The notes: generated by a model not told the origin, from the letters alone. DNA of 64,000 bases from Siphonodentalium dalli (GCA_032622095.1 CP136061.1:236179815-236243814); one strand, 5' to 3'; counted from the stretch's first letter, positions 1 to 13,325 are shown. Numbers and translations: made by a program.

Positions 1-1265
1 CAGGAATGCAGAAAGTTGAAGTACCTACGTAATACTGGCTATCCGCATGAAGAGATATACATGTATATAAAAACCAGATGAGGGATATGTCTGTACAGTT
101 GCTAAACAATTCAGTCATGCAAAAGAGGATCAAAGAGTAAGATACCAAATTGCTGCCTGTGGTAATGTTTTTTAACGAAATTCGGGAAAATTAGATTACT
201 CTCACCCTGGTTATCCAGAAGATAATTGTGGAATCTGATGACGATCGGACAAGGGTGTCGTCTGTAGGATCAACCAAATTATTTAGCCATAAAAATAGTA
301 AAATTGAAGATCACCGCTGGCAGTGATGTCTTCACAAGGACAGTTTGAGAACAAAATATGGCTCACATCTAGCGGTGACCCAAAATATCCACATAAGAAA
401 AAGTTCTCCAATAAAAGCTGGCTGCAGGGTGCGCCAATTGATTCAAATTCGAAATTTAGCAGGGTGTACTGCTTGTGGCCATGTTTTCCCCGCAAATTTG
501 ATAGACTGATGGACAAAACCACTGAATCCGTTGAATCAATATACATGTATACATGGATTAATTTATATGCATTGTTATACACAGTACTGGTATATAAACG
601 TACTGAAAATAACTATATTACTAGTATACACAAAATAAACCATATATCATGGCTATGGGTTCTAATATCCGAACATGACAGCTGAGAACTTGGTGTGAAT
701 TAAAGAGTGGTGGTTTCTCAAGCATATCTAACCCTCCACGTTAGAAACATGCCATTAAATGTCATAAGTATAATCTAGCTTGAGGACAGAAGTGATCCAT
801 AAAACCCCCCTTAATTCAACCCGGTCCTCGCGCGATGTATGATCGATCACATGATGATCTAGGGGGATTAGAATTGATGTATAAAAACAGCACTGCGTGT
901 AAATATAAAATAAAATAGTGCTACATCTTATTACAGATTATTGCCATATATAATCAGACAGTCTGACAAAATAAAGTTTCAGTGACACTCTATCCGAAGA
1001 GTGGAATATTTTCATCTGTTACAGTCAATGGAGCAATTATGAATCTGGAAAGATGAAATTTCTAAGTAATACTAGATATCGACATGACGCGATAAAATAT
1101 AACGTAAATGCAATATGGCCGCTGGCGACCATTTTTTCCTATGAAATTAAAAAAATATTTGATAGCTCTCATCTGATAGATCAATATCAAGATAAATATG
1201 AAGTTTGGTGATGATCGGATGAGTGAAGTGGACTGTGGTCTGTGCTAAACGGTTTAGTAATGCTT
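1..1265. other. Intergenic sequence with two diverged copies of a dispersed repeat
   Basis: No coding sequence is convincing here. Bases 1-280 and 1045-1260 look like diverged copies of one repeat: both contain a 'taatactgg/agctatc'-like stretch, and about 190 bp later a 'gatgatcgga'-like stretch. Reading frames of about 100-120 codons exist on both strands but overlap each other, show no domain and have no codon bias visible by eye. They are probably chance. Confidence 0.4.
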
Positions 1266-1563
1266 TAAAAGATTCTTACCTTAATATTTTTATGTTCACT
1301 TTATAAACTTCACTGAGTCATCTTTGTCATGTATTGAGCTTGATATCTTTTGTTAACAGTTTATAAATCATGTATGTCTCATGTTTGTTATTTTAATTTA
1401 TGTGTTTATTATCATTAAATAAAGTTGCATTCCTTAAAAAGATTCTTACCTCAATGTTTTTATGTTCACTTTATAAACTCCACTGAGTCATCTTTGTCAT
1501 GTATTGAATTTGATATCTTTTGTTAACAGTTTATAAATTATGTATGTCTCGTGTTCGTTATTA
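1266..1563. repeat. Two tandem copies of a ~170-bp repeat
   Basis: The segment beginning 'aaaagattcttacc' at 1266 is repeated at 1436 with few changes, a period of 170 bp; the second copy is shorter. The first copy contains AATAAA in an AT-rich context near 1420, so it resembles the 3' end of a transcript or retroelement. No coding sequence is visible next to it. Confidence 0.7.
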
Positions 1564-2278
1564 TATTATATACACTTTATAGTGTGTTTTCAGAACGAAA
1601 AAAAATTGAATAAAATCAACAAATTTGTAAATTTAAAAACAATTCAAACGTTGTTGTATTCCATGTCCCAGCCCGGACATATACACCAAATTTCAATAAT
1701 ATTCATTGAGAAACAACGGACCAAACGCTATATAACACCCGTATACATCTTTTATTCCGAATCGGACTCGGGTACATGTTATAGTAGGTACCGAATTGAC
1801 ACACGTCGACTGGGCGAGTTGGCCATGGGGCGATTAGGCCGATTCCGGCACATTCTATAATTTACCGTATGTATCCGTTTACGCGTAGTTTACTTTAGAA
1901 AGTTCCGCAATTAATACCGTAAATAGAGCGACCTTATTTGACAGAGAATGCCTCTGTTATTGATTCTCAAGTTGCTGTACATTAAAAACGACAAATTCAC
2001 ATGCTCGTTCAAGCGCAGTAGTCTATTTTCCCCATGTTAAAGGACATCCACAAATACTAAATAACGCTAACCTACTGCCGAATGTTTGACACGACAACTA
2101 TTAACATATTTGGGCTGAATTCATCTGACGCGGTATTATTCCTCAAAATAAACAACAAAACCATCGTTACTTGGAAATGTAGTTTGGGCTAACATTTACA
2201 TAAATCCTCCAGATCAATTATCCGACACACACGTCAGATGAAAAAGTCACATGAAGTAACCGGCCAAATTGGCCGAAA
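1564..2278. other. Intergenic, nothing recognised
   Basis: AT-rich sequence with no recognisable gene, repeat unit or hairpin of note. A frame of about 100 codons ending at 1860 has no similarity I recognise. Confidence 0.4.
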
Positions 2279-4409
2279 TGAGCAATAAAAGATGTTTTTT
2301 ATTAATACCAAATGCTCTCACCATACCCAGAAGCTGCACGTTGCATGGAAAATGATATATTGAGATGTCTGTCTAAGGTCGGATTATTTCAAGAGTCTCC
2401 CGAATGTCGTTTCATGTTGTTAGGTATATGTATATCATTACATGGTATTGGTTATAATAGTTAAAGGTACGGGCGGCGTTCGTTGCAGAACTATTCATAT
2501 GTGATCAAATCGCCACCAACAGATGGAATATTAAAATATATACAGCTTTGTCGAGATGTCTCCCTAAGGTCGGATTATTTCAAGAGTCTACCTAATGTCG
2601 TTAATTTTGTTAGCTATATGTATATGTATATCAGTACATGGCATTGGTTATAATAATTAAAGGCACGGGCGGTGTTCGTTGCAGAAATATTAATATGTGG
2701 TCAAATCGCCACCAACAGATGGAATATTAAAATATATGCAGTTTTGTTCATATGCAAACGTAATCAGCGCGTGAATAGTGTATTGTCCTCAATGTGTACG
2801 ATGATTGCGTAAACAGCATGCTCGTGTTACAGAAGTTTTGCTTCTGTTTACATAACACAACGCAATCATATTGGTTAATCACACAAACATTATATAAACG
2901 CTCTTCATTATTTCCATATAAGAAAAATAGTAACAAACAACGCTCTTTATGCTTACCATATCCGGATCTATACAAAAGTCAGGAAACGTAACGGTTTTTT
3001 CCTTTTGTTTGCACAACAAAGTGAAAACAATTGACAACAACATACTGTTTATGCCATATTTCTGTATGATATAACAACAAATTCTGCCTATATTTTACTA
3101 TTTCTGTTTATGGCGGTTTTTGACGGAGATGAATATTTTAACAGCATACCCAACACCGCCCGTATCTTTAATATGAGCAATAAAAGATGTGTTTTTATTA
3201 TTATTAATACCAAATGCTCTCACCATACCCAGAAGCTGCGCGTTGCATGGAAAATGATATATTGAGATGTCTCCCTAAGGTCGGATTATTTCAAGAGTCT
3301 CCCTAATGTCGTTCATGTTGTTAGGTATATGTATACCATTACAGGGTATTGGTTATAATAATTAAAGGCACGGGCGGCGTTCGTTGCAGAAATATTCATG
3401 TGTTCAAATCGCCACCAACAGATGGAATATTAAAATATATATAGCTGTGTCGAGTTGTCTCCCTAAGGTCGGATTATTTCAAGAGTCTCCATAATGTCGT
3501 TAATTTTGTTAGCTATATGTATATGTATATCAGTACATGGCATTGGTTATAATAATTAAAGGCACGGGCGGTGTTCGTTGCAGAAATATTAATATGTGGT
3601 CAAATCGCCACCAACAGATGGAATATTAAAATATGTACAGTTTTGTTCAGATGCAAACGTAATCAGCGCGTGAATAGTGTATTGTCCTCAATGTGTACGA
3701 TGATTGCGTAAACAACAGCATGCTCGTGTTACGGAAGTTTTGCTTCTGTTTACATAACACAACGCAATTATAGTGGTTAATCACACAAACATTATATAAC
3801 CGCTCTTTATTATTTCCATATAAGGAAAGTAGTAACAAAAAACGCTCTTTATGTTTACCATATCCGGATCTAAATAAAACCTAGGAAAGGTAACGTTGTT
3901 TGCTTTTGTTTACGTAACACATTTGACGGATGTGAATATGTTAGTAGCATGCCCACCGCCGACACTGGTCGTATCTTTTATATAGCAATAAATGATTTTT
4001 TGTTCGTTTGATACCAAATGCTCTCACCATAACCAGAAGCTTTACGTTGCATAGAAAATGATATATCGAGATGTCTCGCCATCAACATATGGAATATTAA
4101 AGCATTGTTCATATGCAAACACAATGGGGCGTAAATAGTGTATTGTGTAATAGTATACTGTCTTCAATGTGTGCGATGATTGCCAACACCGCCCGTATCT
4201 TTGATATAGCAATAAAAGATGTTTATTTTTTCGATTAATAACAAATGCCCTCACCTTACCCAGAAGCTACGCGTTGCATAGAAAATGATATATCGAGATT
4301 CTCCATAAGGTCGGATTATTTCAAGAGTCTCCCAAAGGTTTATGGCTGTTTTTGACGGAGGTGAATATTTTAACAGCATACCCACTGCCAACGCCGCCCG
4401 TATCTTTAA
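2279..4409. mobile_element. Tandem array built from a TTAA-flanked MITE (family A)
   Basis: Four irregular units start with 'agcaataaa(a)gatg...aaatgctctcacc' at about 2279, 3175, 3985 and 4206. The first two are ~0.9 and ~0.8 kb; the last two are short and deleted. Units 1 and 2 each contain two internal ~190-200 bp direct repeats ending in a MITE 5' terminus (TTAAAGGYACGGGCGGYGTT at 2461, 2658, 3365 and 3558 approximately). The inverted 3' terminus (...RCCGCCCGTATCTTTAA) occurs at 3168-3171 and 4406-4409, with a decayed version near 4200. The TTAA-flanked termini indicate a piggyBac-type non-autonomous element that became a small satellite. No transposase is encoded. Confidence 0.75.
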
Positions 4410-5940
4410 TATAGCAATAAGCAGTTATCAACGTACGATATCTCCATTCGTCGTTTATTTACATGTCTTCATGTCATATGACACTTTCCGACAAACACTT
4501 TAAGGACATTTCTAACGGGACAATGTTTTCGTTTGAAACGTGTGGGGGAGGGGTTGTGTGTCTTTGTTCAGTCATATACTCATTGTAGCAAATGAACACA
4601 CCCAGCTTCATATGTCGAGTTGTTTGTAGATGCGATCGCGAATCGCGATGGAGAGTTCAAACAATAATGAATATTTCATAATTACCCTCTAATTTGGTTG
4701 TTAAAAATAGATAATGACGACGTGTGCATAGATACATTATCAGACAACAAGTGATCATTGAGCGCTAAACGTTTTAGTTGATTGTTAGATCGTTTTGTAA
4801 TTATAATAAGCTTGATGCGTGCCGGGCCACATCGTTTGCGCCACCCTGCAGACCTTGCTTTTTGACGCTGTTGGGAGACAATATTCAGAAGAAAATACTA
4901 AATGCTTGCATATAGAAATGAAATTGATGAGCGTTTGTACATGTATGGTTTAAAATGAAAGAATCAATCGCCGACCCACCCATGGCGATAAAGATGCCAT
5001 TGTTGGATAAATGGGCTAAATTTGTCAGATTTTCTAGTGATGGTAAACGGGGGTATTGTATCGACCCCCTTGACTTTAATAATACTACCGTACTATTAAC
5101 GTAAAACGTGCATCCAAACTGCCTCTATCCGAGTACATGTATAATAGGGACAGCGCATAGAGGCCGTTTGGATGCATGGAATGGGAGCGGAGCGCGTTGC
5201 AAGTCCATGTGCACTGGTTAATATATTAATTTCCGCTTTAGCTAACAACTTGCCTGATTGCCAACAAATGCATACAGGGCAATTGGCTGCATGATATTAT
5301 ATTGTCCTTATGAAGGCAGCTTGGGGAGGTGCGGTCCGTGTCATGTTTATGTTGCGCACTTGGCAGAACCGGCCGTATATAGGTTAACAATGCTGTTCTC
5401 GCTCGAGCTACCGAGATTGGAACACCTGTATATACATACATGTCTATTCTGCACGAGAGCATTTACCGGTATTGCATCATTTGGTTAATGATTTATTTTG
5501 GTCTAATTATACCAAATGTGCTTGTCCCTATAAACATGCTGATGTCAACTTCCATGTATCATGCCATGACCAATGTCCCAATTGTATGGATTGTATGCCG
5601 TGCTAAATTATTTAACGACAAAATCCGACCAAGATATGCACCAGAGAACATGTTTTGCCGGACGACGCCAAATGTGTTTTCTCCCTCAACCAGATAACTT
5701 ATATCAACCGAGGGCGTTTTGTAATAATGTCGTTTGGTCCCAAAAGGTTTGTCCTACTGTTTGTTTTCTTCCTGAGGGGGGTTTGTCAGAGTACCATGAC
5801 AAGATATCTGGACATCAATTCAAATTCAGATGTTTATTGAACATGGATTATCATCAGAACAAAATGAAAATATAACAATGATGACGATTTTATAAAAAAA
5901 AAACAATGATGACGACTTACATAACATATAATCAAATAAC
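4410..5940. other. Intergenic, no recognised gene
   Basis: Apart from the inverted repeat at 5109-5176 I see nothing defined. Frames of 60-100 codons between 5240 and 5875 overlap one another in several frames and carry no recognisable domain. Confidence 0.4.
5109..5176. repeat. Short inverted repeat (hairpin)
   Basis: Arms 5109-5128 and 5157-5176 are complementary over 20 bp with one mismatch (TGCATCCAAAC(T/G)GCCTCTAT), separated by 28 bp. It is probably the remnant of a small fold-back element. Confidence 0.75.
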
Positions 5941-6337
5941 TTAAAGGCACGGGAAGCCTTAATTGTCGAAAATATTCATATCTGTTCCAAACACCGTAAA
6001 CAAAAAAACATTAACACGCTTAGTGTTCAATGCATATATACCATGACAATCGCGTAAACAACAGTATGTTATCATAAAGATCTACTATATTTTATCTGAA
6101 CAAGAGCCTGGTTGTGTTACAGAAGACATATCAGGAATTCACCAACAAAGAACGCTCTTTATGTTTACCATAATAATATAAACAAACACCAGAAAAGTAA
6201 CTGTTTATGCTTTTTTTTTTACATAACAATGGTCAAACATATGTCTACATTTTGATGTTCTTTCTGTTTGTGCCGGTTTTTGACGGGTGGAAACATTTTG
6301 ACAGGATACCCACCGCCAAGGCCTCCCGTACCTTTAA
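5941..6337. mobile_element. Family A MITE with TTAA target duplication
   Basis: TTAA at 5941-5944 and 6334-6337 flank a 389-bp element with 16-bp terminal inverted repeats (AGGCACGGGAAGCCTT on the left; the right end is the complement of AGGTACGGGAGGCCTT). The body contains the AACGCTCTTTAT motif and the 'cggtttttgacgg' segment shared with the copies at 2.3-4.4, 9.0 and 43.5 kb. TTAA target sites are the hallmark of the piggyBac superfamily. The copy encodes no protein and must rely on a transposase in trans. Confidence 0.85.
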
Positions 6338-6745
6338 ACGTAGAACTGGATAGCTTCTATCTCATGACATGACTAGACTACTTTGTGGCACATGAGGGGT
6401 TTCTGAATTATGACGTAGACAGGACACCGATAATGATGAATGTTCACTAATCCTGATATGGCACCAGAGATAAAATGGGAAATAAACAGTATCCGTTATC
6501 ATGAAAGCCCTTGTTGCACTTCCATCCGAACTGTGTGGTGAACCATTGACCGATTTAATTTGGATATGGCTCAACATGAGCATTATGCCAAAGTTATATT
6601 TGTCCCAGGAAAACTACGAAAACCAACAGCGTCTGTCCGAGTGTGCGTCATTTCGTCCGTGCATGCGCATTTTGGTTTGCGAACGATAACTTTAGTAACG
6701 TTAAAATTGTATTAATTTTCTGCGCATGTTTTATCTCTTTACTCC

Positions 6746-6870
6746 CCATAAGCGTCCCTGGACGCTTTTGCACTATTTCCACATAAGCGCATGTGGACGC
6801 CTCGCAACATATCCCTAGACGCGCATAAGAGCGCGTTACCAGACTTCCACACAAGCGCCCTAGAGCGCCA
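6746..6870. repeat. GCG-rich short inverted motifs upstream of the piggyBac gene
   Basis: A hairpin AAGCGTCC-CT-GGACGCTT lies at 6750-6767. Similar motifs follow ('agcgcatgtggacgcc', 'ctagacgcgcataagagcgcg', 'aagcgccctagagcgcc'). Clusters like this are common in subterminal transposase-binding regions of DNA transposons. Here they lie 190-315 bp before the transposase start, so they may be part of the 5' end of the piggyBac element. I could not find a matching TTAA terminus on either side. Confidence 0.4.
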
Positions 6871-7060
6871 CACTATAGGCCCAGACTGTACTAATGAGTT
6901 CGCCCCTATGCCCCCCGCTTTTGCTATGTTTCTAATCGAGACCACCCGGTTATGTCAACTCGTTATTTGCCTATCTAATAACAATAAACGTGGCACCGTG
7001 TGCATCGCGCGCGACACATGCTGTGTTACTTGGGTACCATTCTAAGTATTTACGAACAAC

Positions 7061-8734
7061 ATGGCTGCAACATTTTCGAAACAGCAAGTGATCGACATGT
7101 TAATGGGAGATGATAGCGATTTTAGCGGAGATTGCGGTTCCTCGTCATCAGAAGATTCAGACGACGATTACTCTGCCCCTGCTACCAGCGACAATGTGAC
7201 CTCCATCGATGATAGCAGCTTGAATAATAACCCGATTGGCTGGTCAAATAAACTCCGAAAGGTATCACTTCAGCCATTTACCCAAAGGACAGGGCCAGTG
7301 ATACCAGATGAATTCGATACTGATACAGCAACAGCTTTGGAATATTTCAATTTTATGTTCTCGCCATCGAAGTATGCCGAAATAGCCAGGCATACTAACA
7401 ACTATGCCAAATGGAAAATGGAAGAAAAGGGCGAGACTGATAAATACTGGTCTGATCTTTCGGAACTAGAACTTCGTGCGTACATCGGTATGAACATCAT
7501 GATGGGTGTGAATGACCTTCCCTCATACAAGCAGTACTGGTCACATGATGAGTTTATCTGAAACGCCGGCATCAGCAAAGTTATGAATCGGCGCAGATTT
7601 GAAAAAATCACAGAATACTTCCACGTCAGTGACCGAGAGAGCGAACCTGCTAAAGGGACAGATTCGTACGATCCACTATATAAGGTTCGCGACATCATCG
7701 ACTCACCACTAACAACATTGAAATCGTGTTACTTGCCTTCGCAATATATATCTGTCGACGAAGGAATGATAAAATGGACAAGCATCTCCTACAAGCAATA
7801 CATGCCGGCAAAACCAATAAAACGAGGGATCAAAATATGGATGATGTACGATGCCACCAATGCCTACCTGTTAAACTTTGAAGTATACCTCGGAAAGCAT
7901 TATTTCAAACCGTCTGGAAAAGGTCTCGGGTATGATGTGGTTACGTCATTGTCATCGGATTTGTGTGACAAAACTTACTGTTTGTTCTTTGATAACTATT
8001 TTACGAGTGTGCACCTCATGCAGGACTTACTAAACGATGGGTTTTACTCGTGTGGCACCGTTTGGCAGAACAGGAAAGGATTCCCGAAGGATTTACAGCG
8101 ACTGAAGAAAATGAATCGAGGTGACTATAACACTAGGCAGGATGGCGAATTTCTCACGGCAACGGTATGGCAGGACAAGAAACAAGTGTTCACCCTTAGC
8201 ACGATGACTGACCCAACGACAGATATCATGGCTAATCGGCGCCAGGGAAAAACAATTTTTGAAGTGACTCAGCCGATGAGCATATTCATGTACAACAAGT
8301 ACATGAATGGTGTTGACAAACATGATCAGTCGAGGATGACGTATCTCCTCGGTCGCGAAAGGAAAAAAGCATGGAAATGCATATTCTGGTTGGTCGCCAA
8401 TTCATCAATAGTTAACAGTTTCATCTTGTTCAAAGAAACATCAAAGAGACATAATTCTAAGAAGGTGTTCACGCATATGGATTTTAGGATTGAACTGGCT
8501 CATCAACTGATTGCAGGATATTCTTCTAGAAAACTCAAAGCACAAGAAGAGCCACGTGCCCTCAATATATCACAAGAAAACTCAAACGGACACGTGTCCA
8601 CACACATGGGACGCAAGAACCGATGTCGGGTTCATCTGAACTCAAAAGAAAGAAAAGAAACTGTATTTGGTTGCAAACTCTCCAATGTTCATCTATGTAA
8701 GGACGGTTGCCATTTCAAGTATCATTGTAGCTGA
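7061..8734 (+). pseudogene. piggyBac (PGBD-type) transposase, one in-frame stop
   Basis: This encodes a DDD transposase of the piggyBac superfamily (DDE_Tnp_1_7 fold), which cuts and pastes DNA at TTAA sites in the nucleus. The start ATG at 7061 sits in a good context (aacaacATGG). Codons 1-166 give an acidic, Ser/Asp-rich head (about residues 17-45) and the start of the transposase domain. TGA at 7559-7561 interrupts the frame, which resumes at once and runs to 8734, for about 556 residues in all, a normal length. Counting the stop as position 167, the catalytic aspartates are D232 (SVDEGM), D310 (FFDNYF) and D418 (GVDKHDQ). The first spacing, 78 residues, equals that of the Trichoplusia ni enzyme. 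The C-terminus is Cys/His-rich (CxxxC..HxxxHC), as in the piggyBac zinc-binding tail. The TGA falls where a conserved aromatic residue is usual, so a single TGG-to-TGA change is likely. Element termini were not identified. It is otherwise intact, so it was probably lost recently. Confidence 0.9.
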
Positions 8735-8977
8735 ACGTTCCGAACAATTATGGATTATGGTTATGAGATATATAATGCATGGACATCACAGAGAACCCAA
8801 TGTGTATCTACTGTATATTGCTATACTCAGTTAACATTCAAACTATCCAATTATATTAATTGTTCACGCAACACATTTCATGATATAATTTCAAATTTGG
8901 TGAAATGCACGATTTGACTCAGTTATTATTTCAAACCAAATTATAACATTCAAAAACAAATTTATTGCGAAATATTT
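8735..8977. other. 3' flank of the transposase gene
   Basis: AT-rich sequence with several ATTAA/GTTAA tetramers, but none begins a terminus that matches anything upstream of 7061. No polyadenylation signal stands out. Confidence 0.3.
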
Positions 8978-9529
8978 TTAAAGATACGGGCGGCGTTCGC
9001 GGTGGGTATGGTGTTAAAACATTCATATCCTTGAAAAACCACCATAAACAGAAGGAATAGTAAGATATGGACATACCTTGTTCTTATACCAATCAGAAAT
9101 ATGGCATAAACGGTATGTTATTGTTAATTTGTTCCCCTTTGTTATGTAAACAAAAGCAAACAAATTACGTTTCATTGCTTTTGTTTAGATCTGGATATGA
9201 CACACATAAAGCGCGTTATTTGTTACTGTTTTCCTGATAGGGAAATAATAATGAGCGTTTATATCATTTTTGTATGAATAACCAATAGAATTTCGGTCTG
9301 TTATGTTATTTACGTACACCATTGTACGTCTTGACGACAATACACTATTTACGCGCTGATTATGTTTGGCATATGAGTTGAACTGTATATACATGATATA
9401 TCAGTACACGGCATTGGTTATAATAATTAAAGACACGGGCGTATATACATGTATGTTGGCGTTCATTCTGTTGATGCCGATTTGAACAAATATAAATATT
9501 TCTGCAACGGATGTCGCCCGTGACTTTAA
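8978..9529. mobile_element. Family A MITE, opposite orientation
   Basis: TTAA at 8978-8981 and 9526-9529 flank a 544-bp element. The left end reads AGATACGGGCGGCGTT, and the right end is the complement of AGTCACGGGCGACATCC. The interior matches the complement of the copies at 2.7-3.2 kb (CCGCCATAAACAG, the heptads around the TATTCAT boxes). A second terminus-like sequence (TTAAAGACACGGGCG at 9430) lies inside, so the right portion is either a nested insertion or an internal duplication. Confidence 0.8.
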
Positions 9530-12409
9530 TAATGGTTGCATTAGTTGAAAATCGACTATAACCAAGATCGCTATTTGCGTCGTTTTAGAAACACCAGCGC
9601 AGTTATTATTATATTTTTCAAAAATATATATGTTCTTGAATGTTTTTGTTTTATCAAATCGCTCTAGTTATCCAATCACCTTGAAAATTACAACTTTAGA
9701 AAAATAACGGTACTTTTTCGTAACGGAATTAGTTTGACCTACCCGCATCATAGCAATTCAACATGACCACCGGCATCATAGTATATTAGCATGCCCACTT
9801 GACCAGGGGTGGACACGCGACAGCTCAGCTACAGTTATGTATTATTGTTTCAAACCGCTTAACATTAAATGGCTGGTGTTACATGCATGTTTCAGTCGGA
9901 CGTTATGTTACAATTTGCTTGATCGAAGAGTTCACAAACTATTTTCTCAAACATGTTTGGTTTTTGAGTAAAAGGAAATATCTATATCAATACAATGTGT
10001 ACATTGTGCGGTCCTTTTTCTGATAATGTTGGTATATGTTTCTGGTGTTTCTGACGTATGTGATAAAATAGTGTGTAATCGTACACCTATATACCCGTAT
10101 ATGGATTGTTTCAAATTTCTCTTATATTATATAATGCGGCTAAATTTTAAATGGTGATGCCATACAGTGTTTGCACGAAGATGAACTTCCAAGCACGACG
10201 TGTTATATAATAGGTGTTTTCGAAGTCGAAATCAAAGTTGATATTGAGTAATTAGACAACGCGCCGTAAAACCAATGACATACACGTATACCTATGATCC
10301 AGCCTGCATCACGATTACCATTGATTTGTGCTAATAAATCAGAAGCCGTGCGGTATATACACGTAAGCATTACGCACTCTGGAAGCGGAACATACTTATG
10401 TATGTACAGCGAATTACCAATGAATAATAATTATAATTGAATTGTATGTGTATGTTCTATATTTCTGTTAACTGTTACATTTGCATGTTAGTTTATAGTA
10501 ATAAACAATCACAAACATCACTATTCTGAAAATATATTTTAAAACCTTACTTGAATTTCGTCGCGTTATTTTGGCTGAACGAAATAGAGGATATCTAGCG
10601 TTCTGAATTGATACCAGACAAATATATTTGATTATTTTCGCGACCGACTAGCTGCACTTTTCGCCAGCGGAAATACATTTGTTCTGGCAGTAACAACAGA
10701 AACTCATTATCGCCAGAAACAGTGTACATGCGTTGACGACAAGTTGGTCGCGAAATTAAGTCCTTAAGCCATATCATGAGATATTTCTGGTATTAATTAT
10801 GAGAAGAAAACAAAACACATTTGCTTTGAATTGTTTACAAAATACTTTTGGGAGTTGGTGACTTTCCAAAATAAGACGAGTTTAAATCCTGAACAAGGAT
10901 CATTTGTATAAGACCTATTTTATTGTCACAATGTGACATTCGTGTGCAAACACGTCGTGGTCACTTCAACCCATGTAATCTGAGTAAATGATGAGATTTT
11001 GTATGGAATATTAAAAGAAACATTTCAGAGCTGACGAAACGCACAATACATATAGTTTGATATACTGATATTGAACTAATCCCAACAGAAATGTCGAAGA
11101 TACTTGCTTGCCCAGGGCTCTTATACACAGGTGTCGATTTTCTCATATTACGACACACGTCCCGGCTTACGGTCATGATCCCCAGTTGGAGCTGTCACTC
11201 CAACAGCCTACCTTCACTGCGTCAACACAGTAACAGGTTTACCACCATTTATGGAGCAACGGGATACTTTCTGACAAGCCAAAACTTATGGGGAAATAGC
11301 GTCTGGTACTTGATATATGCCCGGGAACACACCGTCGGTATTATGTTATAGCTGCAGGGAGATGAAGGGGTGGCTTATACAGCTAGTGTGGGAACTAAAG
11401 AGTTAAATATCTTATAAATATGTTCAGTGCGTAAATACAATTCAAGTTCGAAAATGGGTTCGGTCCGAATCATTTTTTACTAAGTTATGACCCTTTTTAC
11501 TTAAAATTTTCCAAATTTGAGATTTCTCGATAAATTTAAATTGGGCTGTTTGGTCTGAAGGAAATGTGTATGTTAGCTGTTTAGTGCCAAATACAGGTCT
11601 ATACTAAGGGTTTGTTTCGAACAAGTTTTACTGAGTTCTGGCCCATTTTAGAGTAAGGATTTTCCAAATTTGAGGTTTCTGGATAACTCAAGTTTTGGTT
11701 ATTTGATCGGAACCAAATTTGATGTATGATTTTTCCAGTCATATTTTGTTACCAAGAAGACCCTTATCGCTTGTCCAGGATCATCTATAAATTCTGTCCT
11801 ACTTTCTAGAAAGGCAATGCCCTAAATGAATCAAATTTAAAGGGGATATGTATATTATTTAAAGGGGCATTGTGTCCTCAGTACGTATGTGGCTTATTTC
11901 ATGCTGTATTAAATTGTAATGATGTTGAGAAAATACTATTGTATAAGTTACTTTAATATAATAGTAAATAAAATGCCATACAAAAACACTCATTGTCGAA
12001 GCAGTCAGTTGCTATTTGCAATATTGAAATACAGTATATCGAGTTTGAATATACAAGCTCTGTTTAGTTGTTTTGAACAGAAAATTAGCTATGTGATTTT
12101 ATTTATATATTACTTTTATAATAAAATACAGGTAGCCCACAATCGTGCTACAATAAAGTAACCCAGTAAGTCATGAGTGTTTGTGAACCTGATTCTTTTC
12201 ATGCAACTATGTCTTGCGTGGGTTCGTGGAACTGGTTGTAATGAACATATTCTTTCTTAAACAATTAATTAATTTCTTTGCATATATATAGCATGGACAC
12301 CAGTCAGAATAATTTTATTGGTGCCAACAACAATATCAGAAGGTGTATTAAACCATTCGCAATGAATGTGTTATATAATTATTGTTTATTGACCTCCAAG
12401 TATGAAGAG
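9530..12409. other. Intergenic sequence, no recognised gene
   Basis: AT-rich sequence. It contains a 16-bp inverted repeat at 10633-10648 / 10742-10757 (2 mismatches, core TCGCGACC) and a diverged duplication of ~150 bp (about 11456-11605 and 11607-11760, sharing 'ttttccaaatttgag(a/g)tttct'). Frames of 60-86 codons show no domain. Confidence 0.4.
10633..10757. repeat. Fold-back sequence
   Basis: Arms 10633-10648 and 10742-10757 (ATTTTCGCGACCGACT against the complement of AGTTGGTCGCGAAATT) pair at 14 of 16 positions, around a ~93-bp spacer that also contains two CGCCAG motifs. It looks like a short MITE remnant; target duplications were not identified. Confidence 0.5.
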
Positions 12410-13325
12410 CTAACGAGTTATGTGGCTTATATTGACACGTGTGAATACCTATACAGTGAAAAATGGGTGGCATACAAAGTCAAATATAACTCTTTTGAGT
12501 AGTACTCATTAGGGGCAATAGCCTAACCTGTATATGCAATGCGTTGAAACCAGTTATTAGGGAGACATATATAACGAGCACGTACGTGTCTCCATAATCA
12601 CGGTTTATCACCTATCAGTTAACTTGAGAAAGTTAATATTCCCACAATACCCGCGTTTGGCTTCTATATATATATGGACACGTATTTATATATATACAAT
12701 AAATAAGTTGGTGGCAAACAAAGCCAAATATTACTCTTTTGAGTCGCAATCATTGGGGATAATAACATAACGTGTCCATATGCAATACGTTGCAGAAACA
12801 TACATGCATGCTGGTTATCTTTGTCTCCTTAATAACGGTTTATTACGTATAAGTTAATCTGAGAAAGTTAATATTCCCACAATACCCATATAGTGGCTTC
12901 TATAGACACGTATGTATATCAATACAGTAACAAATGAGTGGCATACAAAACAAATATAACACATTTGAGTTGTAATCTTTAAGGACAATAACCTAACATG
13001 CATATGCAATGCGTTGAAATCCGTCAATAGGGAGACACATATACCAGCATGTACGTGTCTCCCTAATCATGGTTTATTACATATCAGTTAATTTGAGAAA
13101 GTTAATATTCCCACAGTGTCCACTATGTGGCTTCTATGGACACGTATTTATACCTATACAATAACAAATTGGGTGGCATACAAAGTCAAATATAAGTCTT
13201 TGAGTTGTCATCATTAGGGACAATAACCTAACGTGTATATGCAATGCGTTGAAAACAGTTATTGGGGAGACATATATAACCAGCGTGTACGCGTCTACCT
13301 AATCACAGTTTTTTACCTATCAGTT
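12410..13325. repeat. Tandem repeat, ~235-bp period, about four copies
   Basis: The anchor 'tttgagt' recurs at 12494, 12738, 12964 and 13199, giving periods of 244, 226 and 235 bp. Each unit contains 'gcatacaaagtcaaatata', 'gagaaagttaatattcccac' and a short palindrome around the GTACGTGTCTCC/GGGAGACA motif. Copies differ at perhaps 10-15% of positions. The array spans reading frames that are products of the repeat, not genes. Confidence 0.8.
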
